This document shows, piece by piece, positions 1 to 9,126 of a DNA stretch of 64,000 nucleotides (within the stretch, counting starts at the first letter, position 1; each line of letters starts with the position of its first letter). Source of the DNA: Hyphomonadaceae bacterium. GTDB lineage: Bacteria; Pseudomonadota; Alphaproteobacteria; Caulobacterales; Hyphomonadaceae. The notes below the pieces were generated by a model. It saw nothing but the letters and a program-made list of their open reading frames with translations, was not told the origin of the DNA and made no database searches. The stretch lies in NCBI GenBank assembly GCA_022844345.1, contig JALHLU010000013.1, forward strand, positions 1 to 64,000, given 5' to 3'. A program made the translations under genes and the position numbers.

Positions 1-214
1 TTACGAAATTACACATGTAATCTAGTCTGGTGTTTCGTGCTGACGCCGCGCGTGTCAGATTCTGCCAACAAATCCTCGCTCTAGAGGCGATTGGCGCGCG
101 CATGTGTTTCCTGCTGTTTCCTCAAATCACCCCGAGTTCCCCGCTCCGGTGTTTACTATGTGCTTCCAAGTCTGACCCTCGCATTAGTTCACGACGGGCA
201 AACGGAGGCTCGCC
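1..214 (+). repeat. att-int leader, copy A
   Basis: Positions 1-7 are TTACGAA, the reverse complement of the tRNA-Thr(CGU) anticodon loop. From there to the GTG start at 215 the sequence runs parallel to 58908-59121 at a constant offset of 58,907 bases. Long matched stretches include 50-67 and 115-133. The block also contains GACCCTCGCATTA at 174-186, a near copy of the tRNA core itself. A GGAGG at 204-208 serves the integrase gene. The rest of this attachment site lies before base 1. Confidence 0.8.
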
Positions 215-1465
215 GTGAAGCTTACAAAACGGAGCATCGAAGCACTCGCGGCTCCCAAGCAAGCGCGCATCGTGTTCGACGAAGACCTGCCTGGTTTCGG
301 CGTTCGGATCGCTCCTTCAGGCCGGAAGACTTTCGTCGTTCAGTATCGCGTAGGCGGCGGCCGGGGAGGCCGGCAGCGTCGCGTCTCTGTCGGAGTCTTC
401 GGCACCATCACGCCAGAGGATGCGCGTACTGAGGCTAAGAAGATCCTGGCGCGTGCGCACCTGGGAGACGACTTCGCGGACCAGCGCGACAAAACCCGCA
501 ACTCGAAAACCGTAAGCGAACTCATCGACGAGTGGTCCAAGGGCGGAGTGCTCATCAACCGGCGCACCGGCACGAGACGACAGCAGGTCAATATCAACAA
601 TGATATAGCGCTCGCCAACCATCACCTGAAGCCTCTGATCGGCAACCGCACGCTGGAAAGTCTTTCCAAAGGTGACATCCAGTTGCTGCGCAACCGCATC
701 GCTGGCGGTGACACCAAGACAACCCGCAAAGGCCGTCGACGCGGCAAGATCAATGTCACCGGCGGGGAGGGAACGGCGACAAGAACGATTCGGCTGTTTT
801 CGTCGATCCTCTCCTATGCGGTCGATATGGAACTGATCCCGCGAAATCCTGCCCTTGGCATCAAGCTGCCGCCGGGCGGCCAGCGGCATCGCTACCTGTC
901 TGCGGATGAGCTTCGCCGGTTGGGAGAGGTTCTTGAAAGACCAGCATCCACAACGACCGCGGGTGCTGCCGCCATCATCCTGCGCCTGCTCATCCTTACC
1001 GGTGCGCGTCGCGGTGAGATCGAAGGGTTGAAATGGTCAGAAGTCGATTTCAACTTCGGCATGCTGCGCAAGAAGACCAGCAAGACAGGAGCCAAGGTGA
1101 TACCGCTGGCCCGGGTTGCGGTCGAGATTCTCGAAGAGCAAAGGCGCTGGATAGACCGCAGCCAGACCTGGGTTTTTCCCGCGCACCGAGGCGAAGGACA
1201 CTTCGATGGTCTAAACAAGGAATGGCATCGCATCCGCAAACTTGCGGGGGTCGAAGACGTTCGCATTCACGACCTGCGGCATACCTTTGCAAGCGTGGGT
1301 GCAGGCGGCGGTGTGGGACTGCCGCTCATTGGCGGAATTCTCGGGCATCGCCAAGCATCGACGACGCAACGCTATGCGCACCTGGCCGATGGGCCTCTGC
1401 GTACGGCGGCTGATTTGATTGGTAGTGAGTTGGCAGCGGCGCTGGCCGGGGCCTCGTTCCGGTAA
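215..1465 (+). CDS. Tyrosine recombinase/integrase (island 1)
   Basis: A 416-residue phage-type integrase with a short N-terminal DUF4102-like arm-binding domain (about 1-85), a core-binding domain (about 95-215) and a catalytic domain (about 225-400). Catalytic residues visible are R265 in TGARRGE, H352 and R355 in HDLRH, H378 in GHRQ and the nucleophile Y387 in TQRYAH. It starts at GTG with GGAGG seven bases upstream. It would cut and join the element at the adjacent tRNA-Thr(CGU) 3' half. It is very similar along its whole length to the integrase at 59122-60405, with the same DUF4102-TGGEGTATRTIR-TGARRGE architecture, which points to related elements sharing one attachment site. All catalytic residues are intact. 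Confidence 0.96.
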   Translation: MKLTKRSIEALAAPKQARIVFDEDLPGFGVRIAPSGRKTFVVQYRVGGGRGGRQRRVSVGVFGTITPEDARTEAKKILARAHLGDDFADQRDKTRNSKTVSELIDEWSKGGVLINRRTGTRRQQVNINNDIALANHHLKPLIGNRTLESLSKGDIQLLRNRIAGGDTKTTRKGRRRGKINVTGGEGTATRTIRLFSSILSYAVDMELIPRNPALGIKLPPGGQRHRYLSADELRRLGEVLERPASTTTAGAAAIILRLLILTGARRGEIEGLKWSEVDFNFGMLRKKTSKTGAKVIPLARVAVEILEEQRRWIDRSQTWVFPAHRGEGHFDGLNKEWHRIRKLAGVEDVRIHDLRHTFASVGAGGGVGLPLIGGILGHRQASTTQRYAHLADGPLRTAADLIGSELAAALAGASFR

Positions 1466-1643
1466 GGATACGCAGCCGCCTTGAGCGTGAACAAGCGCTG
1501 GATGCGGCCCCCGTGGTTTGCAGCGGAATCAATCATGCAACGCAGCCTTCGGCGCCCTGACCCAACACCGGTTTACGGTCCGCCCTCCCGAAACGCTCCG
1601 TCAGCGAATTTCCACCACGTCAGTGGACGCCGACTGAGCGGCG

Positions 1644-2816
1644 CTATGGATCATCGCTCGGAGCCGCATCACTTAGAAGGTCAAGGTATCGACGATAGGA
1701 GTAGACGCGTCCACGCTTCTTGCCAGTGACCTCGACTACCATGCCCAGCTTCACCAGCTGATCGAGCGCGGCATTGACCGTAGGCAGAGCCAGCCCACTT
1801 TTCTTCCGCGCTCCTGGCGCTGTCACGTAGGGGCTGGTTTGTAGCAATTCATGTACGCGGAGAACGGAGTTTGGTGCGGCGGCTTCTGCGCCAATCCGCT
1901 GGCGGTCTTCTTGAAACAGCGCAACGATTTTGTTGGCAGTTTGGAACGCCTGGTTTGCGGTGTCGGCGATGCCCTCCAGAAAGAACTCGAGCCAAGCCTC
2001 CCATGCGCCTCGCTCACGTACCTCTTGGAGGAGGCGATAGTATGTCTCGCGGTGCTGCTTGAAGTAGAGGCTGAGGTAAAGAAGCGGCGCACGCAGGACA
2101 CCGCGCTCGCAAAGGTACAGCGTGATCAAAAGACGACCCAAGCGTCCGTTGCCGTCGAGAAATGGGTGGATGGTCTCGAATTGCACGTGTGCGAGGCCAG
2201 CCTTGATCAAGGGCGGTAGGCGATCCTTCTTATCATGCAGAAATGACTCTAAATCATGGAGCGCAGGCATTACCTCTTGCGGAGGGGGCGGGACGAATAT
2301 CGCATTGCCGGGCCGTGTGCCCCCGATCCAATTTTGCGACGTGCGAAAAGCGCCTGGCTGTTTAGTCATGCCCCGACCGCTCGCCATCAGCTTCTCATGC
2401 ATCTCGCGTATCAGCCTTAGCGAGAGGGGCAGCTTGGACAGGCGAGCGAGTCCATGCTCCATCGCCGCGATGTAGTTGGAAACCTCGCGGATATCGTCGA
2501 CCGGTGCGCCAGCTGCCGCGTCGCTTTCGAAGCGCAGGAGATCGTTCAGCGTGGACTGCGTCCCTTCGATCTGAGACGACAAGACCGCCTCTTTTCGCAC
2601 GTACATGTAGAGGAAGAGGCTAGTGTCCGGGACAAGCGCCGTGATGCCGTCTAATCGCCCCACCGCTCGATCGGCTTCGCTGAGAGGCCCCAAGAGTGAC
2701 AGGAGGTCGAGTTGCGGGACAGGCGGCAAGGGCGGCGGCACAAATGCCCGGACCTTTTCGCCAGCGACAGCAGTGCCGACATAGCGCCCCAGGCGCGGAT
2801 TTGCGGTCTTTGGCAC
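1644..2816 (-). CDS. Fic-family protein (AMP-transferase type) with C-terminal winged helix
   Basis: A 390-residue Fic enzyme, expected to transfer AMP or a related group to a target protein. An N-terminal Fic_N region is followed by the core motif HPFLDGNGRLGR at 217-228, which has the catalytic His and both arginines. The inhibitory helix motif SxxxEG is present at 80-85 (E84), so this is an autoinhibited Fic with the inhibitory helix N-terminal to the core. The last 80 or so residues look like a winged helix, a layout often linked to autoregulation. Repeated CTAATAA elements just upstream fit that. No antitoxin gene is adjacent. Whether it acts as a toxin or a housekeeping modifier cannot be told from sequence. 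Confidence 0.93.
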   Translation of the reverse strand: MPKTANPRLGRYVGTAVAGEKVRAFVPPPLPPVPQLDLLSLLGPLSEADRAVGRLDGITALVPDTSLFLYMYVRKEAVLSSQIEGTQSTLNDLLRFESDAAAGAPVDDIREVSNYIAAMEHGLARLSKLPLSLRLIREMHEKLMASGRGMTKQPGAFRTSQNWIGGTRPGNAIFVPPPPQEVMPALHDLESFLHDKKDRLPPLIKAGLAHVQFETIHPFLDGNGRLGRLLITLYLCERGVLRAPLLYLSLYFKQHRETYYRLLQEVRERGAWEAWLEFFLEGIADTANQAFQTANKIVALFQEDRQRIGAEAAAPNSVLRVHELLQTSPYVTAPGARKKSGLALPTVNAALDQLVKLGMVVEVTGKKRGRVYSYRRYLDLLSDAAPSDDP

Positions 2817-2825
2817 GCCGGCTCC

Positions 2826-2864
2826 CTAATAATCGGAGCCTTATTAGCGCGATTCACTAATAAA
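2826..2864. promoter_or_regulatory. Candidate operator repeats upstream of fic
   Basis: CTAATAA at 2826-2832 and its exact inverse TTATTAG at 2841-2847 form a dyad. A third copy, CACTAATAA, follows at 2856-2864. They begin ten bases before the Fic start codon, where they would overlap the promoter or the ribosome site. The natural reader is the winged helix of the Fic protein itself; this is inference. Confidence 0.5.
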
Positions 2865-2865
2865 G

Positions 2866-2886
2866 AAAAAGGCCATTGGCCTTTTT
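2866..2886. terminator. Hairpin with A/T tracts, likely bidirectional terminator
   Basis: AAAAAGGCC (2866-2874) and GGCCTTTTT (2878-2886) are perfect inverse copies around a three-base loop, giving a GC stem with a T run on either strand. It sits upstream of fic, so it more likely ends or insulates transcription from the right than ends fic. No complete gene reads into it from the left. Confidence 0.45.
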
Positions 2887-2976
2887 AGCGAGAATACTTG
2901 GTAAAGCTAGCGTTCTTAGGCCCGGGAGGCCGTCACACGCCTGACTGCTAGGTCACCATTTTCGAGTTTTCCTTCG

Positions 2977-3069
2977 TCAGGCAAAGGCCTGCAGTCTTTC
3001 TAGCTCCGCATCGGTGTTAGCATTGCTGAAGACGTCCCGCGTGGTCGATGGCCACTCCACTACTGACAT
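2977..3069 (-). CDS. Possible 30-residue ORF or gene remnant
   Basis: A short open frame lies downstream of the EAL-domain gene on the same strand. It begins ATG directly after GGAGGA and ends in the acidic helix-like stretch NTDAELERLQAFA. The Shine-Dalgarno sequence touches the start codon, which is too close for normal initiation. It may be the tail of a lost gene. I recognise no family. Confidence 0.2.
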   Translation of the reverse strand: MSVVEWPSTTRDVFSNANTDAELERLQAFA

Positions 3070-3089
3070 TCCTCCGTTAGTGAAAGACC

Positions 3090-5429
3090 TCAACCTGTCT
3101 GACGGTTGCTGACGCCGGACACGTTTGGGCTTTGCATGAAAGCGAGGAAGTCGTCGACTACCAGCGGTTTGGCGATGAAATAGCCCTGTATCATGTCAGC
3201 GCCCATCGCGCGCAGGATCGCGAGGACGTCTGCAGTTTCGACACCCTCAGCCGTGAGTTTCATGCCGAGGCTATGCGCGAGATCGATCGTCGACTTGACG
3301 AGGAATGTGTCGCTGTTTCCGTTACCAAGGTTCTCGATGAAGACCTTGTCGATTTTCAGTTCTTCCGCCGGTATGGCGCGCAGATATGACAGCGAGGACA
3401 GGCCTGAGCCGTAGTCATCAATGGAAATTCCCACGCCTGCCTGCTTGAGCTCGTTCATCACGTCCAGCGCCTGCCTGGGATTGTCGATGACGGCTGTTTC
3501 AGTGATCTCGAAGCACAGCCGGGCGCCCGAACGTCGGACCTGGCGCAGGGCCCGCTCTGCGAACTGCTCGTTCGCGATGAGCCTGCCGGAGACATTCACA
3601 GACACCGTGACGTCGTGGCCGGCCTTCCGGAAGATCCGCTGATCTGCGATCGCACGATCGATGACCCAGTCGGTGAGCGGGCGGATGTGGCCGGTTTCCT
3701 CGGCCATCCCTATGAAGGCGTCGGGCCGGACCATGCCGCGATGAGGATGGCGCCAGCGAAGCAGCGCTTCGGCGGAATTCACCCGATCTTGTCGTAGATC
3801 GAGTTTTGGCTGGTGCGCCAGGAACAGCTCGCCGTTCGACAGCCCGTGGATCATCGAGCTCATCAGCGACAGCGTCGTCGCCGGATCTCCATATGCGCCC
3901 GGGTCGAACCAAGCGGTGATTCTGCGCTGTGCGCGGGCCTGTTCGCCGGCGACTTCGGCGCGCTCCAGCAAGTCGAGATGCGCTTGCGCATCCTCGGCAT
4001 CGCAGGCAAGCCCGGCCGTCACCATAACGTCGATGCGGTCGGCATCCAGCGTCACCGGACTGGAGACCGCCTGTGCAGTTGCGCGAATCGTGGCTTCGGC
4101 CTCATCTCGATTCTCAGCGGTGAATACGATGGCGATCGTGCCGGTGGTTGCCCGGCCTACGTGAAGACCTTCGCGGGAATGTGAGGCGCGCGTCGCAACT
4201 TCCGCGACCAGACGCGAAAACAGACCGTGCCCGATTGCGCCGCGTATCTGGTCGAAGCGATTGATGCTGATGATCGCGCCGAAGATTTGGCTGGGTGATG
4301 TCCTGCTGCGCAGCGTCGTCAGTGTTTCTTGCAGGGCGCGCAGGTTTGGCAGGCCGGTTTCCTGATCGTGCAGCGCCAGATGCAGGATGCGTTGTTCGCG
4401 CGCTGCGATCTCGGAAGACATGACGTTGAAGTTCGCCGCCAGTTCCGAAATTTCGTTGCGGCCTCTGACCGCGACTTCGGCAACTTCGCCGCGAGTCAGT
4501 TGGCCGGCAGCGGCGCGAAGGCCGGAAATCGGCCCGGTCACGCGGCGCGAGACAAACCAGCTGCCAAGGACAAGCGCAACAAGGCCGATCGCGCCGATCA
4601 GCGCGATGGTCGTGAGCATGTCGCGGTAGTGCGCCTGGTTCATGGTGAGCGAGTATTCGAGCAGGAGGGCTGCAGAGGCTCCATCGGCAAACACCTGCAG
4701 GGTCTTGATGCCGCCGATCGAGTTGCGTTCGGGCATGTTGATCAGCAAGTCGCCGTCCGTCTCGACGACGCGATCTGCGAGTTCATCGTCGGCAATGCCG
4801 ATCGCACGTCCGGGCCTGTCTTCGAGCGCGGCCCAGGGTTGACCCTCGCGCCTCAGGTAGAGATGCGCGGACAAAGGTATGGCTGAAAGCTGTTCGAGCT
4901 CTCCGAGCTGTTCGCCGCCCAGCCGTCGGCCAAACACGACCCAGCCAATCAGTGTGGGCGCGCGGACGGGCGCGGACACAGCCTGGTAGGTCGTATCTCC
5001 CAGAGTGAGAACGCCCGAGGCGTCAGGGTTGGCGGTGACAGCAGCGAGGAGGGTAGGGTCCGCACGCCCAGTCAGAGTGTCATCAAGCGAGATGGCCGAT
5101 CCATCCGGGCGAATGATCAGCGCAGTGTCAAAGCCAAATCGCGACTGGATGTTGTCGAGCGCGGAAAGCATGGTCTCGTCGTCGCCCGTGGCGACGGCCT
5201 CGCGGAATCCGAAGTCCCTCGACAGTATTTCGGCTGTTTGCTGCAACTGGTCGGCGCGCAGTTTCCAGATACGGTCGAACACGGCGGAGGAAGAGGTCAT
5301 CTCCGCACGCACGGCCTGCCTGGAATTGGCTTCGACAGCTACCCAGACCGCGCCCGCAATCAGCAACAGCACCGCGCCAAACAGTGCGGCATAGATCAAT
5401 GTTAGTTCGGAAGACAAGCGTTTGAACAT
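3090..5429 (-). CDS. Membrane c-di-GMP phosphodiesterase: dCache-HAMP-GGDEF(degenerate)-EAL
   Basis: A 779-residue protein with a transmembrane helix near 9-31, a periplasmic double-Cache-like sensor to about 270, a second helix near 273-295 and a HAMP linker. These are followed by a GGDEF domain without the GG(D/E)EF motif and an EAL domain. The EAL domain keeps the catalytic set: EALLRW, NVS, the Glu of EITET, IDDYGSG, LKIDK and AEGVET. It should therefore hydrolyse c-di-GMP, with the degenerate GGDEF perhaps sensing GTP. It lies 18 bases behind the cupredoxin-like gene and is almost certainly in the same operon. Periplasmic signals connected with the redox proteins next door could control it; that is inference. 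Confidence 0.93.
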   Translation of the reverse strand: MFKRLSSELTLIYAALFGAVLLLIAGAVWVAVEANSRQAVRAEMTSSSAVFDRIWKLRADQLQQTAEILSRDFGFREAVATGDDETMLSALDNIQSRFGFDTALIIRPDGSAISLDDTLTGRADPTLLAAVTANPDASGVLTLGDTTYQAVSAPVRAPTLIGWVVFGRRLGGEQLGELEQLSAIPLSAHLYLRREGQPWAALEDRPGRAIGIADDELADRVVETDGDLLINMPERNSIGGIKTLQVFADGASAALLLEYSLTMNQAHYRDMLTTIALIGAIGLVALVLGSWFVSRRVTGPISGLRAAAGQLTRGEVAEVAVRGRNEISELAANFNVMSSEIAAREQRILHLALHDQETGLPNLRALQETLTTLRSRTSPSQIFGAIISINRFDQIRGAIGHGLFSRLVAEVATRASHSREGLHVGRATTGTIAIVFTAENRDEAEATIRATAQAVSSPVTLDADRIDVMVTAGLACDAEDAQAHLDLLERAEVAGEQARAQRRITAWFDPGAYGDPATTLSLMSSMIHGLSNGELFLAHQPKLDLRQDRVNSAEALLRWRHPHRGMVRPDAFIGMAEETGHIRPLTDWVIDRAIADQRIFRKAGHDVTVSVNVSGRLIANEQFAERALRQVRRSGARLCFEITETAVIDNPRQALDVMNELKQAGVGISIDDYGSGLSSLSYLRAIPAEELKIDKVFIENLGNGNSDTFLVKSTIDLAHSLGMKLTAEGVETADVLAILRAMGADMIQGYFIAKPLVVDDFLAFMQSPNVSGVSNRQTG

Positions 5430-5447
5430 GCGCGTGGACCGCTCATT

Positions 5448-6056
5448 CTACGTTGGCGGCACGATGTCGAGCACGACGGTGACTGTGGTAGTCCCTCCAG
5501 AAACGGTCACGGCTTGCGTGACGGTCTGGTCCTTTGAGGTGGCGTAAGGGTGCCAGACGTCGATGCGCTGGCTGCCCTCGGGTGCCGCGGTCAGTCTGGC
5601 CACACCATCGGCGCCGGACTTCGCAGCCCAAGGCGTGTCGACCACACGGATGAAGGCCACCATCTGATCGTGGATGTTGCAACCAAGTGCTGCGACCCCT
5701 GCCGTCTTGAACGTGACGACGCGTTTCTCCTCGCGGCCATAAAGTTCGAGCTCGAACCTGTTGCCCTTCGAAAACGAATAGACGTGATGCCGGAACTTAT
5801 CGAGGTTGGGAAACTCAACGGTCGATCCCACCGGCGCCACGAGCACGAACGGCGCGAACTGCTTGGACGTTTGCGCCATCCTGAGGCCATCGACTGGTGC
5901 GGGCTTCGGATCACCTGGCTTTGCGGGGATCAATGCCACTGCGTCGGACAGGGGCTTTCCGTCGGGTGTTGTCACGCGGACGACAATGTCTCCGGCCCAG
6001 GCGTGCGCCGTAAACAGAAGCGAAATCATCGCGAGATGAGGGAACCTGCCAAGCAT
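5448..6056 (-). CDS. Exported cupredoxin-like protein ('methylamine utilization protein' family)
   Basis: A 202-residue protein with a signal peptide ending near AHAWA. An upstream in-frame start at 6146 exists, but this start has a purine-rich GGAAGACGG before it and places the signal peptide at the N-terminus. The mature part has a beta-rich N-terminal segment and a plastocyanin-like region. That region keeps HHVYSFS, a central stretch ending in LGCNIHDQM and a final strand, so His, Cys, His and Met ligands for a type-1-like copper site are plausible. The family name is historical; no methylamine genes are nearby. It is divergent from the DUF3034 gene across 142 bases and is followed by the EAL gene. 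Confidence 0.8.
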   Translation of the reverse strand: MLGRFPHLAMISLLFTAHAWAGDIVVRVTTPDGKPLSDAVALIPAKPGDPKPAPVDGLRMAQTSKQFAPFVLVAPVGSTVEFPNLDKFRHHVYSFSKGNRFELELYGREEKRVVTFKTAGVAALGCNIHDQMVAFIRVVDTPWAAKSGADGVARLTAAPEGSQRIDVWHPYATSKDQTVTQAVTVSGGTTTVTVVLDIVPPT

Positions 6057-6198
6057 CCGTCTTCCGTAACATTGCAGACTGAAGATGCCGTAAAGCTGCA
6101 CAGGGCCAACCCCGACTGTTTGGCGCTGATTAAACCTTCGATGCAAAGTTGCCGCTTCGAACTCGCACAGGTGCGAGCATGTTGCGGTGGGATTCTGA

Positions 6199-7089
6199 AT
6201 GTCACGACTTGGCGTTGCCTGTGTCGCTCTCCTGATGGGGATGCCCCTCGCGGCCTATGCGCAAGAAGGCGGGTCTCTGATCGACATCGAGACCGGCGGC
6301 AAGCTGAAACTCACGCGCGGCGTCTCCACAATCGAGGGGCAGGGCGGCGGTGGTCTCACGCCATGGGCGCTGATCACTGGCAACGAGACCGACCGCGGCG
6401 TCGGCGGCACAGTTCACGCTACCGCGGTTGAACTGCCTGACTACTCCTTTCTCTCCTACGGCGCCGCGCTCGGCCTCTTCGATCGCATCGAACTAAGCTA
6501 TACGCGCCAGGAGTTTGATACGCGCGATGTTGGCGCCGCGCTGGGCCTGGGTCGCGGCTTCACATTCGGCCAGGATGTCTGGGGCGCAAAGGTGCGCGTG
6601 ATCGGTGATGCGGTATATGATCAGGACACATGGCTCCCGCAGGTCGCCGTTGGAGCAAACTGGAAGAAGAATGATCAGGGCGCTGTCGTTGCCGCTGTGG
6701 GCGGGACGGACGACGAAGGTTGGGAAACCTACGCCACTGCCACAAAGATCCTGCTCGACAGCTCGCTTCTGCTGAACGGCACGCTGCGCTGGACCAACGC
6801 AAACCAGACCGGCCTGCTCGGCTATGGCGGCAACCTCAACGATGACCATGAACTGATGGGAGAATTTTCCGCAGGCTGGTTGTTGTCGCCTGATATCGTT
6901 GTTGGCGCCGAATACCGGATGAAGCCAGACAACCTCGCTATCGCAAGGGAAGACGACTGGGTGGACATCTACGCCGCCTGGGCGATCAACCATCACATCA
7001 CGCTAACCGGCGCCTATGTAGACCTCGGTTCGATTGCGACGTTCGACAATCAGCGCGGCATCTATCTTTCGCTGCAGGCGGGGTTCTGA
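6199..7089 (+). CDS. DUF3034 family outer-membrane/periplasmic protein
   Basis: A 296-residue exported protein with a signal peptide ending near AAYAQ. It then has GGSLIDIETGGKLKLTRG and alternating aromatic/polar strands up to a C-terminal aromatic F, as in outer-membrane beta-barrels. It matches the DUF3034 family as I know it, with conserved GGGLTPWA and a barrel-like body. Function is unknown. It is two bases from the truncated haemoglobin gene downstream and divergent from the cupredoxin-like gene. This grouping suggests a shared role in envelope redox or gas sensing. Confidence 0.8.
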   Translation: MSRLGVACVALLMGMPLAAYAQEGGSLIDIETGGKLKLTRGVSTIEGQGGGGLTPWALITGNETDRGVGGTVHATAVELPDYSFLSYGAALGLFDRIELSYTRQEFDTRDVGAALGLGRGFTFGQDVWGAKVRVIGDAVYDQDTWLPQVAVGANWKKNDQGAVVAAVGGTDDEGWETYATATKILLDSSLLLNGTLRWTNANQTGLLGYGGNLNDDHELMGEFSAGWLLSPDIVVGAEYRMKPDNLAIAREDDWVDIYAAWAINHHITLTGAYVDLGSIATFDNQRGIYLSLQAGF

Positions 7090-7091
7090 TC

Positions 7092-7595
7092 ATGCGGACG
7101 TCTATTGCTTGCGTCGTTTCGGTGATCCTCGTCGCCACACCAGTATTCGGCCAACCGCCTTCGCTGGTTCCGCCTGGCGAGGAAGAAGTTGATCCTTATA
7201 CGATCTCCGACGCCAACGCCGGCGCCACACCGGTCGAAGGGCAGGAGCTCTTCATGGCCTTCCACGGACACGAAGGGATCAGCCGGATCGTCGATGATCT
7301 TGTCGAGCATGTGCAACAGGATTCTCGACTGACGGAGATTTTCAAGGCGTCAGATTTCGCGCGGTTGAGGCGTACGCTCAAGGAACAGTTCTGCTACATC
7401 CTCAATGGCGGGTGCGCATACTCCGGGCGCGACATGAAGTCAGTCCATGCCGATCACGGCGTCACTACCGCCGAGTTTAACGCTCTCGTTGAAATTCTCC
7501 AGGCCGCCATGGCGCGTGAAGGCGTTGCGTTCTCTTCTCAGAACAGGCTGCTCGCGAAGCTGGCGCCGATGAAGCGGGATACCGTGACCCGATAG
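7092..7595 (+). CDS. Exported group 1 truncated haemoglobin
   Basis: A 167-residue protein with a clear signal peptide ending in VFGQ, followed by a globin domain from about residue 50. Family features include FHGHEGISRIVDDLV in helices A-B and the proximal histidine in MKSVHADHG. Most truncated haemoglobins are cytosolic, whereas this one should be periplasmic or lipid-anchored nearby. It could bind O2 or NO in the envelope and inform the sensor-EAL protein of the divergent operon. CYILNGGCAYSG carries two extra cysteines that might form a disulfide outside the cytosol. It is co-transcribed with DUF3034. Confidence 0.88.
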   Translation: MRTSIACVVSVILVATPVFGQPPSLVPPGEEEVDPYTISDANAGATPVEGQELFMAFHGHEGISRIVDDLVEHVQQDSRLTEIFKASDFARLRRTLKEQFCYILNGGCAYSGRDMKSVHADHGVTTAEFNALVEILQAAMAREGVAFSSQNRLLAKLAPMKRDTVTR

Positions 7596-7794
7596 AGTGC
7601 GCTGGCTGCGTTAGCGCCTGGCTTCCGCAATCACGTTGGATTGAAGTATGGGCCACAAGGCGGGAAGGCGCCAAATCGAGCCAGACAAGCGGAGAAGACC
7701 GTCTCTACCACGGTGATTCCGAAACCTTCTTTCGGCGCGTGCTGCATCCCGGAAGTGTTAAGCCGATGGCAATCCGGGATAGCCACATTCAAGT

Positions 7795-9048
7795 ATGTCG
7801 ACACAGAGCCGGGTCATGATTCATGCCGCAAGAGCCATGGCGCCAGCATGCCTGATTGTTGTCTCCTTTAGCAGCGCCGCTGCCGCGCAATCACCACTCC
7901 CTGGCGACATATCGGGCGTGGTTGTTGTCGGCCCGGTTGTAGGCGCGGGCGGTCCCTCGGCGCTCGATGAGGGGCTGGGTAAGCTCAGAGCAAGCGAGGA
8001 CCGGCTTTCGATCGCAGCAGATGCGACGGTCGTCTGGGCTGGAGATCTTTCCGAGCGTATCCGCGCTGTCGCGTCCATCGACATGGGAAGTGACACTCAG
8101 CCTGTCGCAGGTCTTGGTGAGCTATACCTAAAGTTCAGGCCCGATCTCGTCTCTGCATGGAAAGTCTCCGGCCGCGCCGGATTGTTTTTTCCACCTGCCT
8201 CACTGGAGCATGACGGCGCAGACTGGTCTCTCAGCCGCACTTTGACACCGTCAGCAGTGAACACATGGATTGCGGAAGAGGTGAAGACAACCGGCGTTGA
8301 GGTCACGCTCAGAGGCGCTATCGGCGACCAACCCATCAACTTCACCGCCGCAGCTTTCGCCGGAAACGACACGTCGGGTGCGTTGCTCGTGTTTCGCGGA
8401 TGGGCCCTGCACAATGTGAGGGCCACGGTCGGCGGCACGTTTGCGCTTCCTGATGTGCCTGCCATGTTTGCTGGCACGCAGGCAGACAGGACGCGACCGA
8501 TAGACGAAGTCGATGGTCGGATAGGAGGCTACGGCCAGTTCGAATGGGCGCCGTCGGATGCTCTTTCTGTGAACTTGTTTGCCTACGACAACAATGGCGA
8601 TGAAACGAGCCTGGAGGACGGCCACTACGCCTGGCGCACACGCTTTGCTCAGGCGGCGCTTCATTGGGACGCCTATGATGGCGCCGAGGTTCTGGTCCAA
8701 GTGATGACGGGCGAAACCCGAATGGGCGGACGCATCAGTGGCCAGTCTCCGGCCAACGTAGGGTTTGTTGCCGCTTACGGGCTACTGTCTCAGGATCTCG
8801 GGACGGGGACTGTCACCGCTCGATTGGATTACTTCACCGTCAGTGATCGCTCCTTCAAGGACCTGGACAACAACGCCGAAAACGGTTGGTCAGCCTCCTT
8901 GGCATGGGTGCAGCCAGTTCGTGATCGGACACATCTTGTGTTCGAAGGTATCGTGGCGTCGAGTGAACGCCCGGATCGCATGCGGTTCGGACTAGACAGG
9001 GATCAGACAAGCGCGCAGGCGCGGGTCGCTCTCAGCACCGGCTTTTAA
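7795..9048 (+). CDS. Porin-like outer-membrane beta-barrel protein
   Basis: A 417-residue protein with a signal peptide ending near SAAAAQ. Internal ATG 7816, just before the signal, is an alternative start. The body is made of amphipathic strands rich in Gly, Asp and aromatics and ends STGF, with a terminal Phe typical of barrels. No catalytic motif is visible. It follows the haemoglobin gene by 199 bases, so it probably has its own promoter. I cannot name the substrate. Confidence 0.7.
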   Translation: MSTQSRVMIHAARAMAPACLIVVSFSSAAAAQSPLPGDISGVVVVGPVVGAGGPSALDEGLGKLRASEDRLSIAADATVVWAGDLSERIRAVASIDMGSDTQPVAGLGELYLKFRPDLVSAWKVSGRAGLFFPPASLEHDGADWSLSRTLTPSAVNTWIAEEVKTTGVEVTLRGAIGDQPINFTAAAFAGNDTSGALLVFRGWALHNVRATVGGTFALPDVPAMFAGTQADRTRPIDEVDGRIGGYGQFEWAPSDALSVNLFAYDNNGDETSLEDGHYAWRTRFAQAALHWDAYDGAEVLVQVMTGETRMGGRISGQSPANVGFVAAYGLLSQDLGTGTVTARLDYFTVSDRSFKDLDNNAENGWSASLAWVQPVRDRTHLVFEGIVASSERPDRMRFGLDRDQTSAQARVALSTGF

Positions 9049-9126
9049 TGCTTGAGCCGTGCGGTGGCATGACGATTGTATGGTCGTGGAAGCCGAGCAA
9101 GAGCATCACAAGTTTAAGTGACCGAC

